Positions 9,354-19,355 are shown, counted from the stretch's first letter. The stretch: DNA of 64,000 bases from Planktotalea sp. (GCF_018607995.1 NZ_JABBAL010000030.1:434001-498000); one strand, 5' to 3'. The notes: generated by a model not told the origin, from the sequence alone. Program-made: numbers and translations.

Positions 9354-10097
9354 CTATTTGCGCCGAACCCGCGGGATACGGCTGTTGGTGAGTTCGTATT
9401 CGGCGTCGGGATGCGGGGGTTGGCCATGGTTTACTTGCCAGTAAGAAAAACCGCCGAGCCTGAGGAAGGTCGGGATCGCCAAGATCAGACCCACCACGAA
9501 GCCACCCGCATGTGCCCAATAGGCGACGCCGCCAAAATCAGGATCAGACGCCACACCATTGCCGACCTGCAACGCAAACCACACGCCCAACATGATCCAC
9601 GCGGGAATCGGGAAAATGCGGAAGAAGACGATTAAGATCAGCAGGATATCGACCTTCGCTTTTGGGAAAAGCAACAAGTAACCTCCCATTACACCCGCGA
9701 TTGCACCTGAAGCGCCGATGGTGACGATGGTTGAAATTGGCTCGACGATCCATTGCGCGAGGGCTGCAAAAACGCCGCTGACAAGATAGAAAACAAGAAA
9801 ACCGATATGGCCCATTTCATCTTCGATATTGTCACCAAATATCCACAAAAACAGCATGTTACCGCCGATGTGCATAATGCCACCATGCAAAAATTGCGAG
9901 GTCACAAGCGTATAATAATCCTGCCCGCGCGAGATATGAAGCGGCACCATGCCCCAGTCATAATAAAACGCATTCAGCTCGCGCCCTTCCCCCAGCGAGA
10001 GATTGAACAAAAGAAAAATTAGCACGTTGATGGCGATCAGCGTGTAGGTGACATAGGGTGCGCGCCCCGACGGGTTATGGTCGCGAATTGGAAGCAT
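9354..10097 (-). CDS. Rhomboid-family intramembrane serine protease
   Basis: A 247-residue polytopic protease that cleaves substrates within the membrane. The catalytic serine is S130 in GASGAIAG, the partner histidine is H196 in YWAHAGGF, and the HGGIMHIGGN segment at 71-80 supplies the conserved H and N of the oxyanion region. Six membrane segments can be followed. The ATG at 10097 (MLPIRDHNPSG) is chosen because family similarity starts there. An upstream in-frame GTG at 10121 is possible. No neighbour suggests a substrate. Confidence 0.92.
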   Translation of the reverse strand: MLPIRDHNPSGRAPYVTYTLIAINVLIFLLFNLSLGEGRELNAFYYDWGMVPLHISRGQDYYTLVTSQFLHGGIMHIGGNMLFLWIFGDNIEDEMGHIGFLVFYLVSGVFAALAQWIVEPISTIVTIGASGAIAGVMGGYLLLFPKAKVDILLILIVFFRIFPIPAWIMLGVWFALQVGNGVASDPDFGGVAYWAHAGGFVVGLILAIPTFLRLGGFSYWQVNHGQPPHPDAEYELTNSRIPRVRRK

Positions 10098-10136
10098 TTG
10101 GGCAGGCTGGAGTTTGCCCACCCAAAGGTCAAGCGA

Positions 10137-10510
10137 TTAGGTATCAGGCGCGCTTTTAGCGAGGAGCGCGGCATTGCCGCCAGCTGCGGTTATATCGACG
10201 CAAAGGTGCTGTTCTTCGAGGACGTATCCGGCGTTTGGCAAGCCGGTAAGGAGTGGAAGGATAGCGCCTGTGCGAGCGGCCAGTGCTTGTGCGATGTCGC
10301 GTTTTTGCGTGAGGTTACCCCAGAAGATCACGCCTGAAATGCCATTGAGGTTTATTAAATCGCCCGTAGCGATGATGGCACGTCCGCCTAATGCTTTAAC
10401 GTCCTCCGCTTGGTTCTTTGCCGCGTTTGCCCCGGCCCCATGCATAGAAATGGCGCGCGCGCGTGGCGGCTGATTTGGTTAAGCTCCCCCGTGGGATCTA
10501 GTAGGATGGT
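10137..10510 (-). pseudogene. putA: Relic of the PutA C-terminus (proline dehydrogenase / P5C dehydrogenase)
   Basis: The minus strand encodes the last 110-120 residues of a bifunctional PutA. It begins near 10510 with LLDPTGELNQISRHARAPF, then LCMGPG, then after one frameshift ANAAKNQAEDVKALGGRAII. It ends CVDITAAGGNAALLAKSAPDT with its natural stop at 10137. The shift lies in a G-run near 10430, where one missing G would restore MGPGANAAK. The remaining thousand or so N-terminal codons are absent. The PTGELN and ITAAGGNA blocks are characteristic of PutA tails. On the other side of the junction lies the end of a putR-like gene. Confidence 0.8.
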
Positions 10511-10529
10511 TTTGTGGATCTTGTGCGGC

Positions 10530-10706
10530 GTATGTTCGGCCTTGATTGCTGGAAATTTTGACTATCTGTTGAAGGTGCGCGTCAGCGATATGAGCAGCTA
10601 TCGGCAGGTCTTAGCGGAGAAGCTTTCGACACTGCCCCATATCTCGAACACCTCGACCTATGTGGCGATGCAGACCGTGAAAGAAGACAGCAGCGAGACG
10701 TTTTAG
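10530..10706 (+). pseudogene. Relic of an Lrp/AsnC-family regulator C-terminus, probably putR
   Basis: About 55 codons ending at the TAG at 10704 read IAGNFDYLLKVRVSDM, SYRQVLAEKLSTLPHI and STYVAMQTVKEDS. This is the ligand-sensing (RAM) end of an Lrp/AsnC regulator, with the G-x-x-D-Y-L-L-K-V signature. The DNA-binding half and any start are missing. In alphaproteobacteria an Lrp-type activator, PutR, is encoded divergently from putA. The orientation here (plus, against minus-strand putA remains) is just what a deletion spanning both 5' ends would leave. Confidence 0.72.
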
Positions 10707-10749
10707 GTGATCACAATTGCGTGGCGCTGAGAGGCACCATCTTGACAGG

Positions 10750-11331
10750 ATGCGCATTCACGCCATCCTCTATCTCGTGAAAAACCTTACCCTCTCCGCT
10801 TTTCTCGTCGGTTTCGCCAGTTTTGCAGCCGCTGACTGCCCTGCCCCAACCGATCATCGCGCGTCTATGAAACGCTTGCTAGACGCCGTAAAAATTGCCC
10901 CAAATGAGACGGCGGCGGCACGGATTTCCAACGATATGTGGGCACTTTGGGCCGACGCTCCGGATGACAGGGCCCAGCAAATGTTGGACGACGGGATGGC
11001 GAGGCGTTCCAGTTTTGATTTTGACGGCGCGATCAAAGCATTCGAGCAATTGATTGCCTACTGTCCAGACTACGCCGAGGGCTACAATCAGCGCGCATTC
11101 GTGCTGTTTTTGCGCGAAGACTATGAACCCGCCTTGACCGATTTGGACCGTGCGATTGACCGATCCCCGACACATATCGCCGCAATTGCAGGCAAGGCGC
11201 TGACCTTGATCGGGCTAAAACGCGATGCAGACGCGCAGAAAGTTTTACGAAAGGCTTCAGCGCTTAATCCCTGGTTGAAAGAGCGCCAGTTTCTGACCGG
11301 CGATGCGCCCACTGCAGAAACAGATCTTTAG
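10750..11331 (+). CDS. Exported TPR-repeat protein
   Basis: A 193-residue protein with an N-terminal signal peptide (VKNLTLSAFLVGFASFAAA, then DCPAP) and two to three tetratricopeptide repeats between about residues 75 and 175: FDGAIKAFEQLIAYCPDYAEGY, DYEPALTDLDRAIDRSPTHI and RDADAQKVLRKASALNP. Such small periplasmic TPR proteins act as adaptors; no specific partner is evident. The ATG at 10750 precedes the signal peptide. A GTG at 10777 (VKNLTLS) is an alternative. The frame is open from 10717 in the relic region upstream. It is followed by tRNA-Leu. Confidence 0.75.
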   Translation: MRIHAILYLVKNLTLSAFLVGFASFAAADCPAPTDHRASMKRLLDAVKIAPNETAAARISNDMWALWADAPDDRAQQMLDDGMARRSSFDFDGAIKAFEQLIAYCPDYAEGYNQRAFVLFLREDYEPALTDLDRAIDRSPTHIAAIAGKALTLIGLKRDADAQKVLRKASALNPWLKERQFLTGDAPTAETDL

Positions 11332-11429
11332 ACGCGTTATCCGCATTTTCGGCTTTGAAACGCATTGTGATCGCCATTGTGTGGCGTTAAAGATTGCGTC
11401 AGGACTTTTGTGAAGCAGCAAAGGACTAT

Positions 11430-11515
11430 GTGGGCGTGGTGGAATGGTAGACACACCAGACTTAAAATCTGTTGGGCGAATGCCCGTGGGGGTTCGAGTC
11501 CCCCCGCCCGCACCA
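11430..11515 (+). tRNA. tRNA-Leu (anticodon UAA)
   Basis: An 86-base class II tRNA with the CCA end encoded. The acceptor strands are GTGGGCG and CGCCCGC (one G-U pair). The D region is TGGTGGAATGGTAGACAC, the anticodon loop is CTTAAAA with TAA at its centre, and a long variable arm GGGCGAATGCCC follows. The T loop is GGTTCGAGTCC. The long variable arm and TAA anticodon identify tRNA-Leu. Confidence 0.96.
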
Positions 11516-11582
11516 TTGATTTGAACCTCAATTTTGAACATCGCCCCCGCGCGTGCGGCGATGTCTGTCGAAGGATACTGTT

Positions 11583-13379
11583 ATGACCAAGATGTTGCCT
11601 GAAAACCTGCGCTCCCGTCAGTGGTTCAACAATCCTGAAAATCGTGAAATGACAGCGCTCTATCTTGAACGGTATCTGAACTACGGGCTGACCCGCGAAG
11701 AGCTACAAAGCAACAAGCCGATCATCGCGATTGCGCAAACCGGCAGTGACCTTTCCCCGTGTAATCGCCATCATATTGAGCTGGCCAAGCGCGTGCGCGA
11801 CGGCATTATTGCGGCAGGCGGTGTGCCTTTGGAAATGCCTGTGCATCCCATTCAGGAGACGGGTAAACGCCCCACCGCATCGCTAGATCGCAACCTTGCA
11901 TATTTGGGATTGGTCGAGACGCTATATGGCTATCCTGTTGATGGCGTCGTGCTAACGATTGGCTGTGACAAGACCACACCTGCCCTATTGATGGCTGCCG
12001 CAACCGTTAATATTCCTGCGATTGCTTTGTCCGTTGGCCCAATGCTCAATGGCTGGTGGGAAGGCGAGCGCGCAGGCTCTGGCACGGTAATCTGGAAAGC
12101 CCGAGAAAAGCTGGCGGCAGGTGAGATTGACGAAGATGGCTTTATGGATATCGCAGCGGCTTCTGCGCCTTCTGTGGGTTATTGTAATACCATGGGCACA
12201 GCGACAACGATGAACTCATTAGCCGAAGCATTAGGGATGCAATTGCCGGGGAGTGCTGCGATTCCAGCGCCTTACCGTGAGCGTGGGCAAATTAGCTATG
12301 AGACGGGCAAGCGCATTGTCGATATGGTCTGGGACGATTTGCGCCCCTCTGACATCATGACGCGCGAGGCATTCGAGAACGCGATTGTCATCAATTCGGC
12401 GATTGGCGGATCGACAAATGCACCGATCCATTTGAACGCGATTGCGCGGCATGTGGGCGTACCTTTGGACAATGATGATTGGCAAAAGCATGGGCATGAT
12501 GTGCCTTTGTTGGTTAACCTTCAGCCTGCGGGCAAATACCTTGGCGAGGATTTCCATCGCGCGGGTGGTTTGCCGGCGGTCGTAAGTGCGCTGCTTGGAG
12601 ATGGGCTACTGCCGCATCCTGATGCAGTGACCGCGAATGGCAAGAGCATGGGCGAAAACTGCGCGCTGCGCCCGTCCACGAATGACGATGTGATCCTACC
12701 CATTGCGGCGCCTTTGAAGGAAGCGGCCGGCTTTATCAATCTTAAGGGCAACCTTTTTGACAGTGCTATCATGAAAACCTCGGTGATCAGCCCCGCGTTT
12801 CGCGCCGCGTATCTCAGCAATCCTGAAGATATGAATGCCTTTGAGGGGCGTGCGATCGTATTTGACGGGCCCGAAGATTATCACCACCGCATCGACGATC
12901 CTGCGGAAGGTATCGATGCGGGTTGCATCCTTGTGATGCGCGGCGCAGGTCCCAAGGGATATCCAGGCGGCGCGGAAGTGGTGAACATGCGCGCACCTGC
13001 GTATCTTTTGAAAGCGGGTGTGGAGGCTTTGCCGTGCATTGGGGATGGGCGTCAGTCTGGCACGTCAGGCTCGCCCTCGATCTTGAATGCTGCGCCCGAA
13101 GCGCCTGACAATGGTGGCTTAGCGGTGCTGCAAACCGGGGATGTGATCCGTATTGATCTCAATGAATTCAGCGCCAACATTCTGGTATCAAAAGAAGAAT
13201 ACAATGAACGTAGGGAAGCGTTGATTGCGTCTGGCGGTTTCCCCTTCCCTGAAAGCCAGACACCGTGGCAGCAATACTTCCGCGAGATGGTTGAGCCGTT
13301 TGACAAGGGCATGACGCTGCGCGGGGCGGATTCCTATCAAGATGTAGCACGTAAAGGGATGCCGCGGGATAATCACTAA
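11583..13379 (+). CDS. IlvD/Edd-family sugar-acid dehydratase (xylonate/arabinonate type)
   Basis: A 598-residue Fe-S dehydratase. Cluster and active-site cysteines appear in [20 protein letters not shown] and [14 protein letters not shown]. The opening [17 protein letters not shown] and closing KGMPRDNH match the pentonate-dehydratase branch (Caulobacter XylD, L-arabinonate dehydratase) rather than branched-chain IlvD. It probably converts a sugar acid to its 2-keto-3-deoxy form. The start at 11583 has AAGGA upstream. It stands alone between tRNA-Leu and a dead rhodanese gene. The HpcH aldolase and uronate dehydrogenase at 25.4-27.1 kb could supply or consume related acids, but there is no linkage. 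Confidence 0.85.
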   Translation: MTKMLPENLRSRQWFNNPENREMTALYLERYLNYGLTREELQSNKPIIAIAQTGSDLSPCNRHHIELAKRVRDGIIAAGGVPLEMPVHPIQETGKRPTASLDRNLAYLGLVETLYGYPVDGVVLTIGCDKTTPALLMAAATVNIPAIALSVGPMLNGWWEGERAGSGTVIWKAREKLAAGEIDEDGFMDIAAASAPSVGYCNTMGTATTMNSLAEALGMQLPGSAAIPAPYRERGQISYETGKRIVDMVWDDLRPSDIMTREAFENAIVINSAIGGSTNAPIHLNAIARHVGVPLDNDDWQKHGHDVPLLVNLQPAGKYLGEDFHRAGGLPAVVSALLGDGLLPHPDAVTANGKSMGENCALRPSTNDDVILPIAAPLKEAAGFINLKGNLFDSAIMKTSVISPAFRAAYLSNPEDMNAFEGRAIVFDGPEDYHHRIDDPAEGIDAGCILVMRGAGPKGYPGGAEVVNMRAPAYLLKAGVEALPCIGDGRQSGTSGSPSILNAAPEAPDNGGLAVLQTGDVIRIDLNEFSANILVSKEEYNERREALIASGGFPFPESQTPWQQYFREMVEPFDKGMTLRGADSYQDVARKGMPRDNH

Positions 13380-13392
13380 AGAGGGCCACAAA

Positions 13393-13837
13393 ATGATCCG
13401 TAATTTAGCTTTTTTCGCACCTTTCGTTATCGCAGGGAATTATTTGCTGAAACGCCGATTATGTCTGCACCAGATGCATTTTTGGCGGTGAGCAACGATG
13501 ATATGATCATGATCGATATTCGCAGTCCCGGCGAATGGGATCAAACAGGTGTCGCCCAAGGCGCTGTAGCACTGACTATGCAAAACCCTAATTTTTAAAA
13601 TAAAATCATATACGTGATGAATTCACAAAAAGGCAAAACAATCGGTTTGATCTGCGCGACAGGTGGGCGCACCGAATATGTTGTGTCGTTTCTGTCCAAA
13701 ACGGGTTTCCCGATGTCGTAGATGTCTCAAAGGGTATGATGGGCAACAAGCTCGGGGCTGGTTGGATTGCACGCGGTTTACCCACAATCACATTGAGCGA
13801 AGCAAAAGAAGCCTACCGCCTCTTGTCACTTAAATAG
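13393..13837 (+). pseudogene. Rhodanese-domain protein, inactivated
   Basis: Three lesions interrupt one rhodanese-like gene. It starts MIRNLAFFAPFVIAGNYLL, shifts frame near 13445 into AETPIMSAPDAFL, and continues DDMIMIDIRSPGEWDQTG. It meets an in-frame TAA at 13596-13598, resumes in the same frame through GKTIGLICATGGRTEYV (the CATGGRT active-site loop with its cysteine), then needs a second shift near 13708 to read DVVDVSKGMMGNKLGAGW to the stop at 13835. The N-terminus would have been a signal peptide, so the ancestor was probably periplasmic. Independent lesions rule out a programmed event. Confidence 0.85.
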
Positions 13838-13839
13838 AA

Positions 13840-13870
13840 AAGCCGCCCTAAACGGGCGGCTTATGTTTTT
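13840..13870. terminator. Bidirectional rho-independent terminator
   Basis: A perfect 9-bp stem, AAGCCGCCC paired with GGGCGGCTT around a five-base loop, followed by TATGTTTTT on the plus strand. On the minus strand it follows the gcvP stop with an A/T flank (TTTCTATTTAAG). It lies between the convergent rhodanese relic and gcvP and can serve both. Confidence 0.8.
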
Positions 13871-16712
13871 ACTCTGCTGCGAGCGCGTAGTCTTCCATCG
13901 GCGGGCATGTGCAGGTCAGATTGCGATCCCCCCAGACGTTGTCGACGCGGTTCACCGGCGGCCAATATTTGTCCACGCGGAAAGCTCCGGGTGGGAAACA
14001 ACCCGTTTCGCGCGTATATGGACGATCCCAGCCTTTCACGAGATCTTCCATCGTGTGTGGCGCGTTTTTCAAAGGGTTGTTGGCCTCGTCAATGTCGCCT
14101 GCTTCGATCTGGGCGATCTCCGCGCGGATGGCGAGCATGGCGTCGCAGAAACGGTCGAGCTCGGCTTTGGTTTCACTCTCTGTTGGTTCGATCATCAACG
14201 TGCCAGCCACAGGCCAACTCATTGTTGGGGCGTGAAAGCCGCAATCAATCAAGCGCTTAGCGATATCATCCACGCTCACATGCGCGCTATCCGCAAAGGG
14301 GCGCGTGTCGATAATACACTCGTGTGCAACCCGACCCGTCGGTCCTTTGTAAAGCACATCAAACGCACCCTCGAGCCGTTTAGCGATGTAGTTGGCGTTC
14401 AGGATCGCGACACGTGTCGCTTGGGTGAGACCTTCGCCGCCCATCATCAAACAGTAAGCCCATGAGATCGGCAGTAAGGATGGAGAGCCGAAAGGCGCCG
14501 CTGAAACAGCGCCCTCGCCACCATTGGGATCACCTGGAAGATGAGCGATCAAATGCTCTTTCACACCGATGGGACCCATGCCAGGGCCACCGCCACCATG
14601 CGGGATGCAGAAAGTTTTGTGCAGGTTCAAATGACTCACATCGCCGCCCAGATCACCCGGGCGCGACAGGCCGACCATCGCATTCATGTTCGCACCATCA
14701 ATGTAGACCTGACCACCCGCGTCGTGGGTGATCTTGCACACATCTATAACTGTTTCCTCGAACACCCCGTGGGTCGAAGGGTATGTGATCATGCAGGCCG
14801 CTAGGTTATCTTTATGCTCATCAATTTTCGCACGGAAATCATCGAGGTCGATATCGCCGCGATCATTACATTTCACCGGAACCACTTTCCAGCCTACCAT
14901 CTGCGCAGAGGCAGGGTTGGTGCCGTGGGCATTCATTGGAATGATGCAAATGTTGCGATGGCCTTGGTCGTTGCTGAGGTGATAGCTGGCGATGCTCAAA
15001 AGGCCCGCATATTCGCCCTGCGCACCAGAATTGGGTTGCATCGAAATCGCATCGTAACCCGTCACATCACAGAGTTTTGCGCTGAGATCGTCGATCATTT
15101 CGTAATAGCCTGCGGCCTGATCCTTGGGGATGTAGGGGTGGAGCAGGGAAAATTCATCCCAGCTTACAGGCATCATTTCAGCGGCTGAATTGAGCTTCAT
15201 CGTGCAAGAGCCAAGCGGGATCATCGCTCGATCCAATGCCAGATCACGGTCCGCAAGACGGCGCATGTAGCGCATCATTTCCGTTTCCGCACGGTTCATG
15301 TGGAACACGGGATGCGTAAGGAAATCAGAGGTGCGGATCAACTTTTCCGGCATGTGGTAATGCGGGGTGTAATCCTTGTCTTCTTGCGTGATGCCAAAGG
15401 CGCGCCAGACCGCTTCGATGGTTTCAGAGCGCGTACGCTCATCCAGCGTGATACCGATCTTCGTGCTTCCGACCGCGCGCAGGTTAATGCCCTCATCCAC
15501 AGCGGATTTCATCACCGCAGATTGCAAAGGACCGACGTCAACAGTGATCGTGTCAAAGAAAACGGAAGGCTCGGAGTGAAAGCCATTTTGGCGCAGGGTT
15601 TCTGCCATCCGTGCAGTCTTGCGATGGATGCGCTGCGCGATAGCTTTGAGACCTGCGGGACCATGAAAGACTGCGTAGAAACCCGCCATAACGGCAAGCA
15701 AGGCTTGCGCGGTACAAACGTTCGAGGTCGCTTTTTCGCGGCGGATATGCTGCTCGCGGGTTTGCAGGCTGAGGCGGTAAGCGCGGTTGCCATGGCTGTC
15801 GATGGAGACGCCGACAATGCGCCCCGGCATGTTGCGGGCATAGCTTTGCTTCGTCGCCATATAGGCCGCGTGCGGGCCACCATAGCCAACGGGCACGCCG
15901 AAACGCTGGGTGGAGCCGACAGCAATGTCCGCCCCCATCGCGCCCGGTTCTTTAAGCAAAGTCAATGCCATAGGGTCAGCCGAGATGATGCCGATAGCTT
16001 TGGTGTCGTGGAGCTTGGTGATGTCATCGGTGAAGTCACGCAGGTGGCCATGGGTGCCCGGATATTGGTAAATTGCGCCAAAGATCGCCTGCGCATCCAT
16101 GTCATCTGGATTGCCGACGGTAATTTCTATCCCAAGAGGCGCAGCGCGGGTTTTCATCACGGCGATGTTTTGTGGATGGCACCCTTGATCAATGAAGAAA
16201 CCCTTCACTTTGGATTTGGACACGCGCTGCGCCATGGTCATGGCTTCTGCGCAGGCGGTAGCCTCGTCGAGCAAAGACGCGTTGGCGATCTCTAAACCAG
16301 TGAGGTCGCTGACCATGGTTTGGAAGTTCAACAGCGCCTCAAGGCGACCTTGAGAAATCTCTGGCTGATAGGGCGTGTAAGCCGTATACCAAGCAGGGTT
16401 TTCAAAAATATTGCGCTGGATCGCGGGAGGTGTGACCGTGCCGTGATAGCCTTGCCCAATGAGCGAAGTCAGCACTTTGTTTTTGCCCGCGGTGACCTTC
16501 ATATGATGCAGCAACTCGCGTTCTGACTTGGCCTTGCCGAAATCAAGCGGCACGTCCTGTCTGATCGATTGCGGCACCGTGTCTTCGATCAAATCATGAA
16601 GGTTTTTCGCCCCCACCACGTCCAGCATGTCGGCCATCTCTGTGGGTGATGGTCCGATATGACGGCGGTTGGCAAAATCATATGGCAGATAATCGGTGGG
16701 GGTGAAGGTCAT
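13869..16712 (-). CDS. gcvP: Glycine dehydrogenase (decarboxylating), P protein
   Basis: The 947-residue P protein decarboxylates glycine with PLP and passes the aminomethyl group to lipoyl-GcvH. The fused, homodimeric form is present in full. The PLP lysine lies in [18 protein letters not shown], and other marks are the N-terminal RRHIGPS, the QNPHG-equivalent region and [10 protein letters not shown]. It is the third gene of gcvTHP, 12 bases after gcvH. The length is typical. Regulation is by the glycine riboswitch upstream of gcvT. Confidence 0.97.
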   Translation of the reverse strand: MTFTPTDYLPYDFANRRHIGPSPTEMADMLDVVGAKNLHDLIEDTVPQSIRQDVPLDFGKAKSERELLHHMKVTAGKNKVLTSLIGQGYHGTVTPPAIQRNIFENPAWYTAYTPYQPEISQGRLEALLNFQTMVSDLTGLEIANASLLDEATACAEAMTMAQRVSKSKVKGFFIDQGCHPQNIAVMKTRAAPLGIEITVGNPDDMDAQAIFGAIYQYPGTHGHLRDFTDDITKLHDTKAIGIISADPMALTLLKEPGAMGADIAVGSTQRFGVPVGYGGPHAAYMATKQSYARNMPGRIVGVSIDSHGNRAYRLSLQTREQHIRREKATSNVCTAQALLAVMAGFYAVFHGPAGLKAIAQRIHRKTARMAETLRQNGFHSEPSVFFDTITVDVGPLQSAVMKSAVDEGINLRAVGSTKIGITLDERTRSETIEAVWRAFGITQEDKDYTPHYHMPEKLIRTSDFLTHPVFHMNRAETEMMRYMRRLADRDLALDRAMIPLGSCTMKLNSAAEMMPVSWDEFSLLHPYIPKDQAAGYYEMIDDLSAKLCDVTGYDAISMQPNSGAQGEYAGLLSIASYHLSNDQGHRNICIIPMNAHGTNPASAQMVGWKVVPVKCNDRGDIDLDDFRAKIDEHKDNLAACMITYPSTHGVFEETVIDVCKITHDAGGQVYIDGANMNAMVGLSRPGDLGGDVSHLNLHKTFCIPHGGGGPGMGPIGVKEHLIAHLPGDPNGGEGAVSAAPFGSPSLLPISWAYCLMMGGEGLTQATRVAILNANYIAKRLEGAFDVLYKGPTGRVAHECIIDTRPFADSAHVSVDDIAKRLIDCGFHAPTMSWPVAGTLMIEPTESETKAELDRFCDAMLAIRAEIAQIEAGDIDEANNPLKNAPHTMEDLVKGWDRPYTRETGCFPPGAFRVDKYWPPVNRVDNVWGDRNLTCTCPPMEDYALAAE

Positions 16713-16724
16713 TGTCGCGGTCCT

Positions 16725-17084
16725 TTAAACGATAAATTTTTTGTAGCCTGCTTCGTCCATGTAATCGTCCATTTGGGACGCATCAGAAGCTTCGATTTTA
16801 ACGAACCAGCCTGCCCCAATCGCATCTTCATTAGCGAGCGCGGGGTTCTCTGCTAGGGCTTCGTTTACTTCGACAATTTCGCCATCAATCGGCGCGAGGA
16901 TATCGGACGCGGCTTTGACGCTCTCGATCACAACGATCTCTTCGTCTTTAGTGACTGTTGTGCCCACTTCGGGCAGTTCTACGAAAACGATATCGCCAAG
17001 CTGCTCAGTCGCGTGCTCTGTGATGCCGACAACAACGCCGTCGTTTTCAACGCGCAGCCATTCATGCTCTTCTGTATATTTCAT
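16725..17084 (-). CDS. gcvH: Glycine cleavage system H protein
   Basis: A 119-residue lipoyl carrier that shuttles the aminomethyl group between the P, T and L proteins. The lipoylated lysine is K57 in VIESVKAASDI. The N-terminus MKYTEEHEWL is typical of the family. It lies between gcvT (15-base gap) and gcvP (12-base gap). AGGGAGA upstream of the ATG is a strong ribosome-binding site. Confidence 0.97.
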   Translation of the reverse strand: MKYTEEHEWLRVENDGVVVGITEHATEQLGDIVFVELPEVGTTVTKDEEIVVIESVKAASDILAPIDGEIVEVNEALAENPALANEDAIGAGWFVKIEASDASQMDDYMDEAGYKKFIV

Positions 17085-17099
17085 AATGGTATCTCCCTT

Positions 17100-18215
17100 T
17101 TATCGTTTAAAATTTGCCGGTGTGAAGGGCATTTTTGTGATCGTAAGTGGTAAGCGCTTGCCACGCAATTCGCCAAAGATTGTCGCGCCCAGCTTGCTGT
17201 GATCGGCGTTGATCAGCCCCATTGCTACGGGGCCGCTGACTGTTGGACCAAAGCCGCCTGAGGTTATTGTGCCAATGCTGGTGCCGCCTTCACTGGTGGC
17301 GAATAGTTCAACCCCTTCACGCATGGGCGCACGTCCTTCGGCTAGCAGGCCAACACGCTTACGCGGCGCGCCATTCTCCATTTGCACAGCGATAATATCT
17401 GCACCGGGGAAACCACCCGCACGAGCGCCACCTGAGCGACGGACCTTTTGGATCGCCCAAGTCAGCGCGCCTTCAACAGGAGTTGTAGATGTGTCGATGT
17501 CGTGACCATAAAGGCAAAGTCCGCCTTCAAGGCGCAGCGAATCCCGCGCGCCGAGGCCGATGGCTTCTACGTCTTCGTGCGCAATCAAGGCTTCGGCCAA
17601 AGCCACGGCATCGACGTTTGGGACCGAGATTTCATAACCGTCTTCGCCCGTGTAACCAGAGCGGGACACCCAGCATTCCGCGCCGTTCAAATCAAGCGTG
17701 GCGACGTCCATAAAGGTCATCGTCGCAGCTCTGGGATCGAGCGCGCTGAGCACAGCCTCAGACGCTGGACCTTGCAGCGCAAGGAGCGCGCGATCGGTAA
17801 TTTCGGTGACTATGACTTCAGGCTCAAGTTGCGCTTTCATATGGGCGATGTCAGCGCCTTTGCAGGCGGCATTCAACACCACAAAGATATGATCGCCGCG
17901 ATTAGCAAGCATCAGGTCATCCATGATGCCGCCCTGTTCATTGGTGAACATGCCATAGCGCTGGCGGTTTTCTGCGAGACCTTCAATATCGACTGGGATC
18001 AGCGTTTCCAAAGCGGCAGCGGCCCTCTCCCCTGAGACTTTGACTTGACCCATATGGCTGACGTCAAACAGTCCCGCTTTCTCGCGTGTGTGCACATGTT
18101 CTTTCATCACGCCGAGGGGATATTGCACGGGCATGGAGTAGCCTGCAAACGGCACCATTTTCGCACGCAATTGAACGTGCAAATCGTGCAACGGTGTCTC
18201 TAGAAGGTCAGACAT
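17100..18215 (-). CDS. gcvT: Glycine cleavage system aminomethyltransferase (T protein)
   Basis: A 371-residue T protein that moves the methylene group to tetrahydrofolate and frees ammonia. It shows MVPFAGYSMPVQYP, the folate-binding DVSHMGQ near residue 54, SRSGYTGEDGYEIS and GLGARDSLRLEGGLCLYGHD. It is first in the operon, immediately after the glycine riboswitch. Length and motifs are normal. Confidence 0.96.
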   Translation of the reverse strand: MSDLLETPLHDLHVQLRAKMVPFAGYSMPVQYPLGVMKEHVHTREKAGLFDVSHMGQVKVSGERAAAALETLIPVDIEGLAENRQRYGMFTNEQGGIMDDLMLANRGDHIFVVLNAACKGADIAHMKAQLEPEVIVTEITDRALLALQGPASEAVLSALDPRAATMTFMDVATLDLNGAECWVSRSGYTGEDGYEISVPNVDAVALAEALIAHEDVEAIGLGARDSLRLEGGLCLYGHDIDTSTTPVEGALTWAIQKVRRSGGARAGGFPGADIIAVQMENGAPRKRVGLLAEGRAPMREGVELFATSEGGTSIGTITSGGFGPTVSGPVAMGLINADHSKLGATIFGELRGKRLPLTITKMPFTPANFKR

Positions 18216-18302
18216 GTGTAGCCTCTTTCCCTAAGGCCGACTGTCTTTTGAAAAAGAACATGCGGCACCACATTTAGCACGCGAAACCCTCGCGCACGTG
18301 AT

Positions 18303-18452
18303 GCCCCCTCTGTCATGGTGCCTGAGATCGCTATCCCTTCGGCGGACGATTCAACGCCTCTCTCCAGAGTGTCGTATCGCAGCAAAGGTCCCTTGGCCTG
18401 AGAGTTTCCGGGGCGGTTGCTCCTTCGGCACCAGCGTTTCTGGTTCTCCCGA
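18303..18452 (-). promoter_or_regulatory. Tandem glycine riboswitch controlling gcvTHP
   Basis: Two glycine aptamers lie head to tail in the gcvT leader. Read on the minus strand, aptamer 1 has GGGAGAACC, GCCGAAGGAGCAA and CTCTCAGGCCAAGGGACC (about 18452-18380). Aptamer 2 has CTCTGGAGAG, GCCGAAGGGATAGC and TCTCAGGCACCATGACAGAG (about 18370-18303). The paired GCCGAAG ... CTCAGGC blocks are the consensus cores. The aptamers end about 85 bases before the gcvT ATG. Known members switch the operon on when glycine is abundant. Confidence 0.93.
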
Positions 18453-18465
18453 TACTGCTGGGGTG

Positions 18466-18495
18466 TATGTGCGACAAAGCCGTGCGCTGTGTCAA
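18466..18495 (-). promoter_or_regulatory. Candidate promoter of the gcv leader
   Basis: Upstream of the riboswitch the minus strand has a perfect -35 TTGACA (18495-18490), an 18-base spacer and a weak -10 CACATA (18471-18466). Transcription would begin close to the first aptamer. Position relative to the aptamer supports it; the -10 match is poor. Confidence 0.45.
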
Positions 18496-18561
18496 CGCCT
18501 GTATGCAATGGAGTACAAAAAAGTCGGGCAAGTCGCACCCTGCCCAACTTAAGATTTTAGA

Positions 18562-19344
18562 TTAAGATGCTGCGGTAACCGCTCGACCTGTCATAACTTT
18601 TATCAAGTGTGCACGGTATTCTGCGCTACCATGTAAGTCTTCGATCATGTTGTCAGCACTGGCGCTAAGATCCGCTAAAGCATCGGCTGAGAAGTTCGCA
18701 CTCAGCGCTTCTTCCGCCTTTGTCCAGCGGAAAACACCCTCATTCGAGGCACCGGTCACAGCGACTCGTACGCCATCGGCGTATTTCGCAACAAAAACAC
18801 CAACCAAAGCAAAGCGCGACGCGGGCTGTACGAATTTCTCGTAATGCGACGCCTCTGGGATTGGGAAAGACACGGCTGTGATGATCTCGCCTTCCTCCAG
18901 CGCGGTGTCAAACATGCCTTGGAAATAGTCATCCGCCGCGATCTCACGCGCGTTGGTCGTGATGGTCGCACCTGAGCCAAGCACCGCAGCGGGATAGCAC
19001 GCGGAGGGGTCATTATTAGCGAGCGAGCCACCAATCGTGCCACGATTGCGCACCGCCGGATCACCGATGTTTGACGCCAGTGCAGAGAGGCCAGCATAGC
19101 TGCCGTCTGCTGCCACAGACGCATGGTTGGTTGCACCGCCAATAGTGAGGCTGCCCGCGCTTGTGGTGATGCCCTGCATCTCGGTCACACCGCTTAGGCT
19201 CACCAAAGCCAAAGGTGATGCAAGACGTTGTTTCAGCGTCGGGATCAGCGTTTGACCACCGCCCAGCGCTTGTGCCTCATCTGCCCCAAGAGCGGTGACA
19301 GCATCGGCCACAGTTGTTGGGCGTTCGATATCAAATGAATACAT
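18562..19344 (-). CDS. coxM: FAD-binding medium subunit of a xanthine oxidase-family dehydrogenase (CoxM)
   Basis: A 260-residue FAD subunit of a molybdenum hydroxylase. The FAD-binding motifs are ALGGGQTLIPTLKQRLASP near residue 27 and TIGGSLANNDPSACYPA near 104. The electron path is Mo to 2Fe-2S in the small subunit to FAD. It is last in a coxS-coxL-coxM order, 11 bases after coxL. That order and the CoxL active site indicate a form II enzyme, so CO may not be the true substrate. Confidence 0.9.
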   Translation of the reverse strand: MYSFDIERPTTVADAVTALGADEAQALGGGQTLIPTLKQRLASPLALVSLSGVTEMQGITTSAGSLTIGGATNHASVAADGSYAGLSALASNIGDPAVRNRGTIGGSLANNDPSACYPAAVLGSGATITTNAREIAADDYFQGMFDTALEEGEIITAVSFPIPEASHYEKFVQPASRFALVGVFVAKYADGVRVAVTGASNEGVFRWTKAEEALSANFSADALADLSASADNMIEDLHGSAEYRAHLIKVMTGRAVTAAS

Positions 19345-19355
19345 ATCCGCTCTCC

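Noticed and set aside
11430..13837. A genomic island inserted at tRNA-Leu
   Set aside because: No integrase, no repeat of the tRNA 3' end was seen downstream, and the dehydratase has normal codon use.
15300..16295. A 331-codon plus-strand frame inside gcvP
   Set aside because: Wholly antisense to gcvP, with Arg/His-rich low-similarity translation. A shadow of codon bias.
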